Shown here: piece after piece, positions 18,053-26,278 of the stretch | Layout: each line of letters opens with the position of its first letter | Numbering within the stretch: the stretch's first letter is position 1 | DNA from: JABMQB01 sp963677475 | Lineage (GTDB): Bacteria > Bacteroidota > Bacteroidia > Bacteroidales > Prolixibacteraceae | DNA: 64,000 nt | Direction of reading: 5' to 3' | NCBI GenBank assembly: GCA_963677475.2 | Contig: CAXXQD010000016.1 | Coordinates: 124,001 to 188,000 of the forward strand | Notes under the pieces: model-generated | What the model was told of the DNA's origin: nothing | Seen by the model: only the letters and a program-made list of their open reading frames with translations | The model's database searches: none | Program-made: the position numbers and the translations under genes

Positions 18053-18625
18053 TTATAGAAAAAAAAGTAAAAATAGTATCCCGGAAAAACCTAAAGAACT
18101 GATTTTCATACGTATTTCTGCTAGTGCTGAAGTCATATGATTTTCAACAGTTTTTACAGAAATGCCAAGTTGTTCCCCTATTTCATTATACGAAAGCATT
18201 TTTTCGCGGCTTAATAAATAGACCTCTTTTTTGCGGGGGGATAAGGAACTGATGACCGACAAATAGGCTTTTTGTAATTCGTTAAAATCCAATTCTTCAT
18301 CCAACAGGGTATTTTTGGTAGGAAATGCCTGTTTATAGTTTAAATAAGCATTTTTATATTTTTTGCTTCGAATGGTATTGAGGATGGCATTTTTGGCAAT
18401 GGTGAACAAATAAGATTCAAATGTGCAATCTTCCTTTAAATCCTCCCGGTTTTTCCACAATTTCAAAAATATTTCCTGAACAATTTCCTCAACTTCCGAT
18501 TCATTTTTTAAATAGAACATAGCAAATCCATACAAACGCTTACTATACTCTTTATAAAGCATATTAAAAGCTTCGTAACTGCCTGCTTTCAATTCATTAA
18601 CCCATTTATGAATTATTTTCCCCAT
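18053..18625 (-). CDS. ECF RNA polymerase sigma factor (FecI-like) of the PUL
   Basis: A 190-residue sigma-70 family ECF factor. I used the ATG at 18625; the longer frame starts with TTG one codon earlier. Sigma region 2 is at about 20-90 (YKEYSKRLYGFAMFYL, VQEIFLKLWKNRE) and region 4 at about 125-175 (LSPRKKEVYLLSREKML, YNEIGEQLGISVKTVENHM). The hydrophobic tail SGILFLLFFL is common in Bacteroidota FecI-like proteins. It should direct transcription of the susCD operon when the STN domain and FecR relay glycan transport. The gap to fecR is 65 bp. Confidence 0.93.
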   Translation of the reverse strand: MGKIIHKWVNELKAGSYEAFNMLYKEYSKRLYGFAMFYLKNESEVEEIVQEIFLKLWKNREDLKEDCTFESYLFTIAKNAILNTIRSKKYKNAYLNYKQAFPTKNTLLDEELDFNELQKAYLSVISSLSPRKKEVYLLSREKMLSYNEIGEQLGISVKTVENHMTSALAEIRMKISSLGFSGILFLLFFL

Positions 18626-18723
18626 CAAATTTAAATCGGATCAATTTATACAATCATCCTTCCAATCATTTGAGCAATAAACAAATACAAAACGGATAAT
18701 AAAAACATATTCCAATGGAACCT

Positions 18724-21501
18724 TTATTTCCCCATTTCCATTTTAAAACCATATTTGCCGGAACCAATTTTAAAAATGGTCCTTCCATTCTCTATCTTTC
18801 CATTATTCTCCAATTCCTTCAATTGGTCGTTTTGGGGACCATCAATAGTAACTTTTCCAGTTCCTGGCATTGATACCAATGCACAAGAGTTTGCGGGAAT
18901 ATTTACGTTTAAATAATATGTATTATCAATTATTTTCCAATCGCTTACAACTTCGCCATAAGGTGAATTAAAGGTTGCTTTTGCCGATTGAATATCACCT
19001 ACAATTTGTGGTTTGATTAAAAGTTCTTTGTATGCAATAGAGCTTTCGGTTTGCTGAATACCTGCTATCCCTGAATAGAACCACTCCATAACATGCCCAA
19101 GCATTAAATGGTTGTTCGATTTTCTTGCCAAAGCCTCCCATGACTCGGCCAAAGCTGTTGCCCCTTTTTCCAGTTGGTAACCATAACCCGGAACGTCAAC
19201 CCGATTGTTCATCTCAAAAAGCAATTGCCCTTGTCCGCCTTCCACTAATGCAGATACCAAATAATGGAAGCCTATATCGCCGGCAGTAATCATTTTATTA
19301 TTCGCACGGATCGAATCCACCAAATTTTCCAAGACTTTATCGCGGTATTGTTCTTCTACCAAACCTACCACCAATGGCATTGCCTGGCAAGTTTGGCTTC
19401 CGGTTCCATAAACCGAATTATCCTTATTGAAAAATTTATTATTAAACGCATCCTTCACATTTCCAGCCTGGTTTATAAAATGTTGTTTTTTTTCTTCATC
19501 TCCCATTAACCCGGAAATCTCTGCCAATAATTCTAAGTCATAATAGTAAGTTGCTGTTGCAGTAAGCCCCATAGGTGTAAGTTGGGAAAACCCCGGCAAT
19601 TCGGGCCCAATATCATACCAATCTCCCAATCCATGCATCAGGATGTCCCCTTCCGATTTAGACTCAAGGTAATTAATATATTTTTGTATCATTGACCAGG
19701 ATTCTTTAACGATTTCAAAATCACCATACCACTTATAAAGCATCCAAGGCAAAATAATACAGGCACTGCCCCATTCCGGTGAATCGGTAAATGCACCTCC
19801 AAAATATACATATTCAGGCAGGAAATTCGGGACTAGCCCATTCTCATATTGCCCAGCCATCATGTTATACAGGATATTTTTGTATAAATGATAGGTATCC
19901 CAGTTGTAGTGTACACTCTCTCCCATCAGGTATGCCTGCTCGATCCAACCCAGCTTTTCACGGTGTGGGCAGTCGGTCATCATACTTTGTAGGTTATTTT
20001 TAATGCCCCAGTTTATCAAGTTATAAATACGGTTAAACAATTCGTTGCTGCACTGAAAAGTTCCGTTAGACGGCATAGAATTTCGGGTATGCAATGAAGT
20101 AAGTTTTTTAACTACCGGAAGTTTCTTAATATTTGAAGAAGTATCGGGAACTGCCCCTTCAACTTGCGCATATCGGAAACCGTAATATGCAAAACGAGGT
20201 CGCCAGGTTTCAATACCTTCCCCCTTCAAAGTGTAAGAATAATAATGTGGGTGGCCTGTCCATTTCTGGGTGTACGACCCATCTTCGTTGGTTAATTCGC
20301 ATGGCCAGATTTTTACCTGCTGTCCTTTTTCCCCTTCAACCTGTATTTCAACAATTCCAGCAATATTTTGACCAAAATCATATACGAAATTTTCATCGTC
20401 CATTTTATTTATCGAAACCGGATCAAATGTTTCCATCACCTTCACCGGATGCCCAAGTTCCGATGCCAGCTCTCCGGTGTTTGGCTTAACCAATAAGGCT
20501 TGCTTCCAATCCGAATCGTTGAAACCTACGTTATTCCATCCTTTTTGTTCTAACCTAGCATCGTAATCTTCACCTCCATAAATATTTGAGAAGGTAATCG
20601 GCGAAAGCGCAGTTTTCCAGGTTTCATCCGAATAAATTGTTTCTTCGGTGCCGTCTTCATATGTCAATATTAAATGGGCTATCACTTTTGGGTTTCCATA
20701 GGAAATGATCAATTTCCGGTACCTTTCTTTGGTGTTATTAATAAATCCTTTTCCAACGAGTACGCCAAGCACGTTTTCGCCTTGTTTAAGCCCGCTGGCA
20801 ACATCGTAGGTATTGTACAATATTCGCTTATCAAAGTCCGTCCACCCAGGAGCTAAAAAGCTATCGCCTAATTTTTTCCCATTAATACTTGCTTCATAAT
20901 GCCCAATTCCACTAAGCGATAAAATAGCAGATTTTATTCCTTCTTTAACTTCAAAGCTTTTTCTGAACAAGGGAACAACCGGATGATTAATCTCCTTTTC
21001 CAGTTTATATCCATATCCCGGAATTCCAGGCACCAAACGTTGGTTTTCATCAAATTCTTCATACCCAATCCATTTTGCTTTTGCTATGTTTTCATTACCG
21101 ATGGCCATTTGCCAACTTGAAACTTCACTCCAATTGGACTCTTCGCCTTTTTGGTCCCAAACCTTTACCTTCCAATAATATGTTTTCCCGGCTTCCAGAT
21201 CCGACCCACTGTACTTGATCATCAATGATGTATGGTCACCCACTTTCCCTGAGTCCCAAACATCACCTGTTCCTTCTTCCAACTGTTGTTCGTTGTCAGA
21301 AACAAGAATACGATATGCATCTTGATTTACATTTGAGTTTTCAGAAGATATTTTCCAGCTTAACAATGGAGTTGATTCTTCAATCCCCATAGGATTTGAC
21401 AAATAATTGCATTGCAAGCCATTAAGTTTAAGTTTCTGTTGTTCTGATGTGCACGCAAATAAAAGCAATGGTATAATAAAACAGATGAAGTTTTTTTTCA
21501 T
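18724..21501 (-). CDS. GH78 alpha-L-rhamnosidase lipoprotein
   Basis: A 925-residue inverting alpha-L-rhamnosidase with a lipobox (LFAC, Cys17), hence membrane-anchored. It has the GH78 layout: an N-terminal fibronectin-like domain (NGLQCNYLSNPMGIEESTPLLSW region), two beta-sandwich domains (about 150-450, including the NGKKLGDSFLAPGWTDFDKR region), an (alpha/alpha)6 barrel (about 470-820) and a C-terminal sandwich. The active-site region reads DCPHREKLGW followed by IEQ, one residue shorter than the canonical DCPQRDERMGWTGD of the other GH78 here. This variant occurs in a distinct GH78 branch. It is the first gene of the minus-strand chain, ahead of the sigma factor. Confidence 0.88.
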   Translation of the reverse strand: MKKNFICFIIPLLLFACTSEQQKLKLNGLQCNYLSNPMGIEESTPLLSWKISSENSNVNQDAYRILVSDNEQQLEEGTGDVWDSGKVGDHTSLMIKYSGSDLEAGKTYYWKVKVWDQKGEESNWSEVSSWQMAIGNENIAKAKWIGYEEFDENQRLVPGIPGYGYKLEKEINHPVVPLFRKSFEVKEGIKSAILSLSGIGHYEASINGKKLGDSFLAPGWTDFDKRILYNTYDVASGLKQGENVLGVLVGKGFINNTKERYRKLIISYGNPKVIAHLILTYEDGTEETIYSDETWKTALSPITFSNIYGGEDYDARLEQKGWNNVGFNDSDWKQALLVKPNTGELASELGHPVKVMETFDPVSINKMDDENFVYDFGQNIAGIVEIQVEGEKGQQVKIWPCELTNEDGSYTQKWTGHPHYYSYTLKGEGIETWRPRFAYYGFRYAQVEGAVPDTSSNIKKLPVVKKLTSLHTRNSMPSNGTFQCSNELFNRIYNLINWGIKNNLQSMMTDCPHREKLGWIEQAYLMGESVHYNWDTYHLYKNILYNMMAGQYENGLVPNFLPEYVYFGGAFTDSPEWGSACIILPWMLYKWYGDFEIVKESWSMIQKYINYLESKSEGDILMHGLGDWYDIGPELPGFSQLTPMGLTATATYYYDLELLAEISGLMGDEEKKQHFINQAGNVKDAFNNKFFNKDNSVYGTGSQTCQAMPLVVGLVEEQYRDKVLENLVDSIRANNKMITAGDIGFHYLVSALVEGGQGQLLFEMNNRVDVPGYGYQLEKGATALAESWEALARKSNNHLMLGHVMEWFYSGIAGIQQTESSIAYKELLIKPQIVGDIQSAKATFNSPYGEVVSDWKIIDNTYYLNVNIPANSCALVSMPGTGKVTIDGPQNDQLKELENNGKIENGRTIFKIGSGKYGFKMEMGK

Positions 21502-21610
21502 GATTGGTTAATTCAGTTGTCTAAAAATTGGCATTTATTTAAACGTCAAAATTTGAAAAAAGCAAGGACAATATTTTCGCTTACTTTCAAATAAGCCATT
21601 CTTTTTACAA

Positions 21611-21650
21611 AACGCAAATTTACGAAAACTAACGTAAATTAACGCAAGTA
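21611..21650. promoter_or_regulatory. Phased direct repeats in the divergent PUL promoter region
   Basis: AACGCAAATTTACG (21611) is repeated as AACGTAAATTAACG (21631), exactly 20 bp apart, with a third partial copy AACGCAAGTA at 21641. Spacings of 20 and 10 bp place the copies on one DNA face. They overlap a minus-strand TAAATTTG box (21622-21615), so they probably form the binding site of a regulator of the divergent GH78 and permease genes. The site's protein is unknown; the HTCS encoded at 28.4 kb is one candidate. Confidence 0.5.
21615..21622 (-). promoter_or_regulatory. Candidate -7 box for the minus-strand GH78 gene
   Basis: The minus strand reads TAAATTTG, a full match to TAnnTTTG. 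A weaker CTTG occurs about 22 bp upstream (plus-strand CAAG at 21645). It would give a leader of roughly 107 nt before the GH78 start at 21501. Confidence 0.35.
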
Positions 21651-21678
21651 TTTTATTGGAAAAAACAAAAATACAACT

Positions 21679-21686
21679 TAGATTTG
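21679..21686 (+). promoter_or_regulatory. Candidate -7 box for the permease operon
   Basis: TAGATTTG matches TAnnTTTG fully. An imperfect -33 element (ATTG, 21655-21658) lies about 20 bp upstream. Transcription would start near 21693, leaving a leader of about 75 nt before the permease start at 21770. Confidence 0.4.
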
Positions 21687-21769
21687 CAGCTATCTCAAAA
21701 TAAAATGAAAATACACATATCTTTACGGAAAGATATACCTGATTTCAAAACCAAATTAAATAACAATAA

Positions 21770-23269
21770 ATGAATCAAACAGCAGCAAATAAAGAATCCA
21801 TCATTGACAGGCTGGATGCTTTATATGAATATGACCGGGAACCGGTTTCGGAGAAGAAACTTCATGGTTGGAAAACCTTTATAGCTATGTTTGCCGGAGA
21901 GCATGTGGCAGGAACCGAGTTTATCTTAGGTCCTTTAATGGTAATGCATGGTGTATCGGCCAAAGATTTTTTGTGGGGATTGTTAGTAGGTAATACTTTA
22001 GCGGTATTAAGCTGGGCTTTACTTACATCACCAGTTGCTGTTAAAACAAGGCTTACAATTTATTGGCAATTGAAGAAAATTATTGGGCCATATTTAACCA
22101 TAGCTTACAGCGCATTTTATGCAATTATTTTGTGTTTGCTTGCAGGGGCAATGGTAAATGTTGCCGTAACCGCCATATCTATACCATTTAATATTCCAAA
22201 CCCTGATTATGTGGCAGGAGATGTCATTCCTTCATTTAATTGGATGCTGATTGCACTTATTGTTGGAATTGTAATTGCTGCCCTGGCAGTTCTTGGGTTT
22301 GAAAAAATAGCGCAGTTTTCGAAAATTTGTGCCCCATGGATGGTCCTGGTATTTTTTGCTGCAGGAATTGCAATATTGGCAAAACTTAAAGCTGCTACCC
22401 CCGACGAAGGATTCTGGCAAATAATGAGTGAACGGATATTTACCGGGGAACCCATCGGAAATAATTCGAAATACACATTTTGGCACGTTGCGGGCTTTGC
22501 CTGGCTTTGTAATGCAACGCAACACCTTGGTATGTCGGATGTAACAATTTTCCGATATGCAAAAAGCTGGACACAAGGATTTGCTTCTGCATTCGGAATG
22601 TTTATTGGGCACTTTGGTGCATGGGTTGCTTCCGGGATTTTGTGTGCTGCCTATTTATCTGAAGGTTTCGTGAACCCTCAACCTGGTTCAATTGCACTTT
22701 ATGGTGCCGGAATTGCAGGTGCAATTAGCGTGGTAATTGCCGGATGGACTACTGCCAACCCAACCTTATACCGTGCCGGGCTGGCAATTCAGGTTATTAC
22801 CCCAAACTGGAAAAGATGGAAAGTAACATTCGCAGCAGGCGTATTTATGATTATTACAGCTTGTATTCCGGCGGTTAATGCCAACCTCGACAGGATTGTT
22901 GCTTACTACGGTTTATTCTTTGTGCCTCTTGGTGCATTTATAATTATGGATGTTTGGCTTTTCAATAAATTGAACCTGATCAGCGATTTTACCGAAAAAT
23001 CAAGAAAGACATTTAGTTGGCCATCAGCATTGGCATGGTTTATTCCATTTTTTATTTCCCTATTCTTTTATGGAAAAGATAATTTCCCATTCCTACAACG
23101 GATGGTTGACGGGAAACTTCCGTTATGGATGCAAAACCTAAAACTGGACATTACTTTTTTGGTCGGCCCCGAATGGATCATTGCGGCATTATTATATGTT
23201 GCATTTAGCTATATTCAACAAAAAACAGGTAAAAACACTCAACTAATAAAAGAAGGAGGATTATCATGA
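21770..23269 (+). CDS. NCS1-like (purine-cytosine permease family) transporter
   Basis: A 499-residue inner-membrane protein with about 12 hydrophobic helices and a soluble N-terminus. GWKTFIAMFAGEHVAGTEF in helix 1, a short helix-breaking AGAMVN, GFEKIAQFSKICAPWM, and GWTTANPTLYRAG match the nucleobase:cation symporter-1 fold. True cytosine or allantoin permeases seldom occur in PULs. Placement next to a cytosolic-type GH78 suggests that it imports a rhamnose-containing oligosaccharide or released sugar; that is inference. Its stop overlaps the start of the next small membrane gene by 4 bp (ATGA). Confidence 0.8.
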   Translation: MNQTAANKESIIDRLDALYEYDREPVSEKKLHGWKTFIAMFAGEHVAGTEFILGPLMVMHGVSAKDFLWGLLVGNTLAVLSWALLTSPVAVKTRLTIYWQLKKIIGPYLTIAYSAFYAIILCLLAGAMVNVAVTAISIPFNIPNPDYVAGDVIPSFNWMLIALIVGIVIAALAVLGFEKIAQFSKICAPWMVLVFFAAGIAILAKLKAATPDEGFWQIMSERIFTGEPIGNNSKYTFWHVAGFAWLCNATQHLGMSDVTIFRYAKSWTQGFASAFGMFIGHFGAWVASGILCAAYLSEGFVNPQPGSIALYGAGIAGAISVVIAGWTTANPTLYRAGLAIQVITPNWKRWKVTFAAGVFMIITACIPAVNANLDRIVAYYGLFFVPLGAFIIMDVWLFNKLNLISDFTEKSRKTFSWPSALAWFIPFFISLFFYGKDNFPFLQRMVDGKLPLWMQNLKLDITFLVGPEWIIAALLYVAFSYIQQKTGKNTQLIKEGGLS

Positions 23270-23454
23270 AAAAGATATTAATTGTTATATCATACCTTGG
23301 CTTGTTGTTCACAATTGTTCCTTCAATATTGGTGTTAAATAATGTCATCGAATTGCAAAGCCATTATTGGATGATGGTTGTTGGAATGGTTTTATGGTTT
23401 TCCACATCGCCGTTTTGGATGAAAAGCAAATCATTGGACGAGGTTGAAGAATAA
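23266..23454 (+). CDS. Small two-helix membrane protein, permease accessory subunit candidate
   Basis: A 62-residue protein with two hydrophobic helices (about 3-25 and 34-52) and a charged tail ending DEVEE. A strong Shine-Dalgarno sequence AAGGAGGA precedes its ATG, which is unusual in this low-SD genome, and the start overlaps the permease stop (ATGA). Translational coupling suggests a small subunit of the permease, comparable to the small partner proteins YhdT and YjcH of sodium symporters. I recognise no family. Confidence 0.7.
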   Translation: MKKILIVISYLGLLFTIVPSILVLNNVIELQSHYWMMVVGMVLWFSTSPFWMKSKSLDEVEE

Positions 23455-23560
23455 ATAAGGAAAAGAGTTTTACAATGTGGGGTTAAAAAACGGTAATGGT
23501 TTAGATCATTATGCGGTTGTGCGGTCTCCTTTTTTTATCAGAATAGAAATACGAACAATA

Positions 23561-26272
23561 GTGGAAATTTTTGACGTAAGAACAGAATACAAAATAAATC
23601 CAATTGGTATTGAAACCAAATCCCCCCGGCTGAGTTGGAAAATAAAAAGTAATAAGAGAAATACATTTCAAACCACTTATCGGGTTATTTGTGCAGGCAA
23701 CAAAGAAGATTTAGACAAGGAAATAAATCTTTTATGGGATACCGGGGTTATACAGTCAGATCAATCAATTCAGATAGAGTATAAAGGGAACACGTTGGCT
23801 TCGCGTCAGCGTGTTTATTGGAAGGTTCAAGTTGAAACCAATTTTGGAATTCAACCAGAATGGAGCCAACATTCCTATTGGGAAATGGGTTTGCTCGAAG
23901 AGTCGGACTGGAATGCCGAGTGGATCACTCCCAACTTAAAAGAAAATTTGGATAAATCCAATCCTTGCCAGCTACTCCGAAAAGGTTTTATGCTAAATAA
24001 GGAAGTAAAAAACGCAAGGATTTATGCCACTTCCCATGGTTTGTTCCAACTAAATTTAAACGGACAAAAAGTAGGTGACCAGGAACTGACCCCCGGTTGG
24101 ACGAGTTACCATAACCGCCTGCAATATCAGGTTTACGATGTTACAAAGGAATTACATACAGGCGAAAATACCATTGGTTCGATATTAGGGGATGGTTGGT
24201 ACCGTGGCTTCTTCGGATGGCAGGGCAAAAAGAACCTGTATGGCGAAAAATCTGCGCTACTTTGCCAATTGGAAATTAGCTATACAGATGGGACCAAAGA
24301 AGTAATTATTTCCGATAGTAATTGGAAAGCATCAACAGGACCAATCCTTGAGTCGGAAATTTACCATGGCGAAGTGTACGATGCCCGCCTTGAAAAAACA
24401 GGCTGGGACAAAGCCGGATATATCGATTCCGATTGGAATACCGTCTCTATTGAAAAATATGGCTATAAAAACCTTGTTGCTTCTATTGGTTATCCGGTGA
24501 AGGTCACCAAAGAAATCAAACCCATCGAAAAAATACTGACCCCAAAAGGGGAAACAGTGCTCGACTTTGGTCAAAATATGGTTGGGCGCATTCAATTTCG
24601 GTTAAAAGGCGAAAAAGGCGAAAAAATAAGCATCAAACATGCGGAGGTTTTAGATAAGGATGGAAATTTTTACATTGCAAATTTAAGGCCAGCCAAACAA
24701 CGCATTGAATACACTTTCAAAGGCGAAGGCATTGAAACATACGAGCCTCATTTTACCTTTATGGGTTTTCGGTACATAAAAATCGAAAACTATTCCAATG
24801 AATTCAAACTTGATGATTTTACCGGACGGGTTATCCATTCCGACATGGAATTCACAGGTAATTTTGAATGTTCTGATCAAATGATCAATCAACTTCAGTC
24901 GAATATACAATGGGGACTGAGAGGCAATTTTGTAGATGTCCCGACCGATTGCCCGCAGCGTGACGAGCGTATGGGATGGACTGGCGATGCCCAGGTGTTT
25001 GCCCCAACGGCGTGCTTTAATGTGAATGCTGCCCCATTCTTTTCAAAATGGATGAAAGATGTGGAAGCCGACCAACGTGAAGATGGGAACGTTCCTTGGG
25101 TAGTCCCAATGACCATTGAAAACGGTGGTGGTACAGGTTGGTCAGATGGTTATGGTGGCACAGGCTGGGCCGATGTTGCCGTTATTATCCCCTGGACCAT
25201 TTATCAAAAATATGGCGACCTTCGGATATTAAAAGAGCAATACCACTCGATGCGTGCCTGGGAGGAATTTATGATTAAAGAATCGGGCGATACGCATTTG
25301 TACAATACTGGTTTCCATTTTGGCGACTGGTTGTCGTTTGCCGAATATTCCAGTTACATTTACAATGCCCCCGATTATGGTTTTGCTGGGGCACATACCG
25401 AAAAGGATCTAATTGCAACTGCATATTTCTATTACACCACTTCATTAATGAAAAAAACTGCTGAGTTGATTGGCGAAAAAGATGATGCAGCCAAGTATGC
25501 CGCACTTTTACCAAAAATCAAGGAAGCATTTAAAAACGAATTCATTACACCAAACGGACGATTAATTTCAAATACACAAGCGGCCTATGCAATTGCACTT
25601 GCATTTGGGATTATTCCTGATGAGTATATTGAAATAGCATCGGCGAAACTTGCTGAAAATGTCAACCACTTTCAACACCTCACCACAGGATTTCTTGGAA
25701 CACCTGTTTTATGCGATGCCCTTACAACAGCGGGATATCCGGAATTAGCTTTCAAACTGCTATTTAACGACAGATATCCATCGTGGTTATACGCCATTAC
25801 CATGGGAGCAACTACCATTTGGGAACGCTGGGACGGGATTAAACCCGATGGCTCATTTCAGGATGTTGGCATGAATTCGTTTAACCATTATGCCTACGGT
25901 GCCATTGGAAACTGGCTATACACGCAGGTTGCAGGAATTCAAAACAATGAATTAAATCCGGGATATAAAGAAATTACCATTAAACCTTTATTGACCGATA
26001 AATTAAGTTTTGCCGGGGCAAGTTTCCAATCCATGCATGGGGAAATTAAATCAAAATGGGAATCAAAAGACAATACTTTAAACTTTTCTGTAACAATCCC
26101 GGCAAATACAAAAGCTAAAATATATATCCCCTCATCGAAGAATTCCGAAATTTTGGAAAATGGAACGGTTCTTGAAAACGTGGAAGGAATTCGTACCATT
26201 GGATGGGAAAAGAACTACTATCTTTTAGAAGCAGGCTCTGGAAGCTATCAGTTTACATCAACCTTAAATTAG
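23561..26272 (+). CDS. GH78 alpha-L-rhamnosidase without signal peptide
   Basis: A GH78 rhamnosidase of about 903 residues. The open frame extends back to a GTG at 23477, but conserved sequence begins at FDVRTEYKINPIGIETKSP, so I favour the GTG at 23561. Neither start gives a signal peptide, so the enzyme is likely cytoplasmic. The domain order is typical: fibronectin-like N-domain (LSWKIKS), sandwich domains (about 130-400, LNGQKVGDQELTPGWTSY), (alpha/alpha)6 barrel with the canonical DCPQRDERMGWTGD active-site motif holding the general acid, and a C-terminal sandwich. It would hydrolyse rhamnosides brought in by the adjacent permease. Confidence 0.88.
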   Translation: MEIFDVRTEYKINPIGIETKSPRLSWKIKSNKRNTFQTTYRVICAGNKEDLDKEINLLWDTGVIQSDQSIQIEYKGNTLASRQRVYWKVQVETNFGIQPEWSQHSYWEMGLLEESDWNAEWITPNLKENLDKSNPCQLLRKGFMLNKEVKNARIYATSHGLFQLNLNGQKVGDQELTPGWTSYHNRLQYQVYDVTKELHTGENTIGSILGDGWYRGFFGWQGKKNLYGEKSALLCQLEISYTDGTKEVIISDSNWKASTGPILESEIYHGEVYDARLEKTGWDKAGYIDSDWNTVSIEKYGYKNLVASIGYPVKVTKEIKPIEKILTPKGETVLDFGQNMVGRIQFRLKGEKGEKISIKHAEVLDKDGNFYIANLRPAKQRIEYTFKGEGIETYEPHFTFMGFRYIKIENYSNEFKLDDFTGRVIHSDMEFTGNFECSDQMINQLQSNIQWGLRGNFVDVPTDCPQRDERMGWTGDAQVFAPTACFNVNAAPFFSKWMKDVEADQREDGNVPWVVPMTIENGGGTGWSDGYGGTGWADVAVIIPWTIYQKYGDLRILKEQYHSMRAWEEFMIKESGDTHLYNTGFHFGDWLSFAEYSSYIYNAPDYGFAGAHTEKDLIATAYFYYTTSLMKKTAELIGEKDDAAKYAALLPKIKEAFKNEFITPNGRLISNTQAAYAIALAFGIIPDEYIEIASAKLAENVNHFQHLTTGFLGTPVLCDALTTAGYPELAFKLLFNDRYPSWLYAITMGATTIWERWDGIKPDGSFQDVGMNSFNHYAYGAIGNWLYTQVAGIQNNELNPGYKEITIKPLLTDKLSFAGASFQSMHGEIKSKWESKDNTLNFSVTIPANTKAKIYIPSSKNSEILENGTVLENVEGIRTIGWEKNYYLLEAGSGSYQFTSTLN

Positions 26273-26278
26273 ACGATA

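Noticed and set aside
21770..23269. Calling the permease a cytosine permease (codB)
   Set aside because: The fold matches the NCS1 family, but context is glycan degradation with no pyrimidine genes, so the specific name is not supported.
23477..23560. Longer start for the second GH78 at GTG 23477
   Set aside because: The added 28 residues have no conserved or signal-peptide features, and family similarity begins at the residue right after the GTG at 23561.
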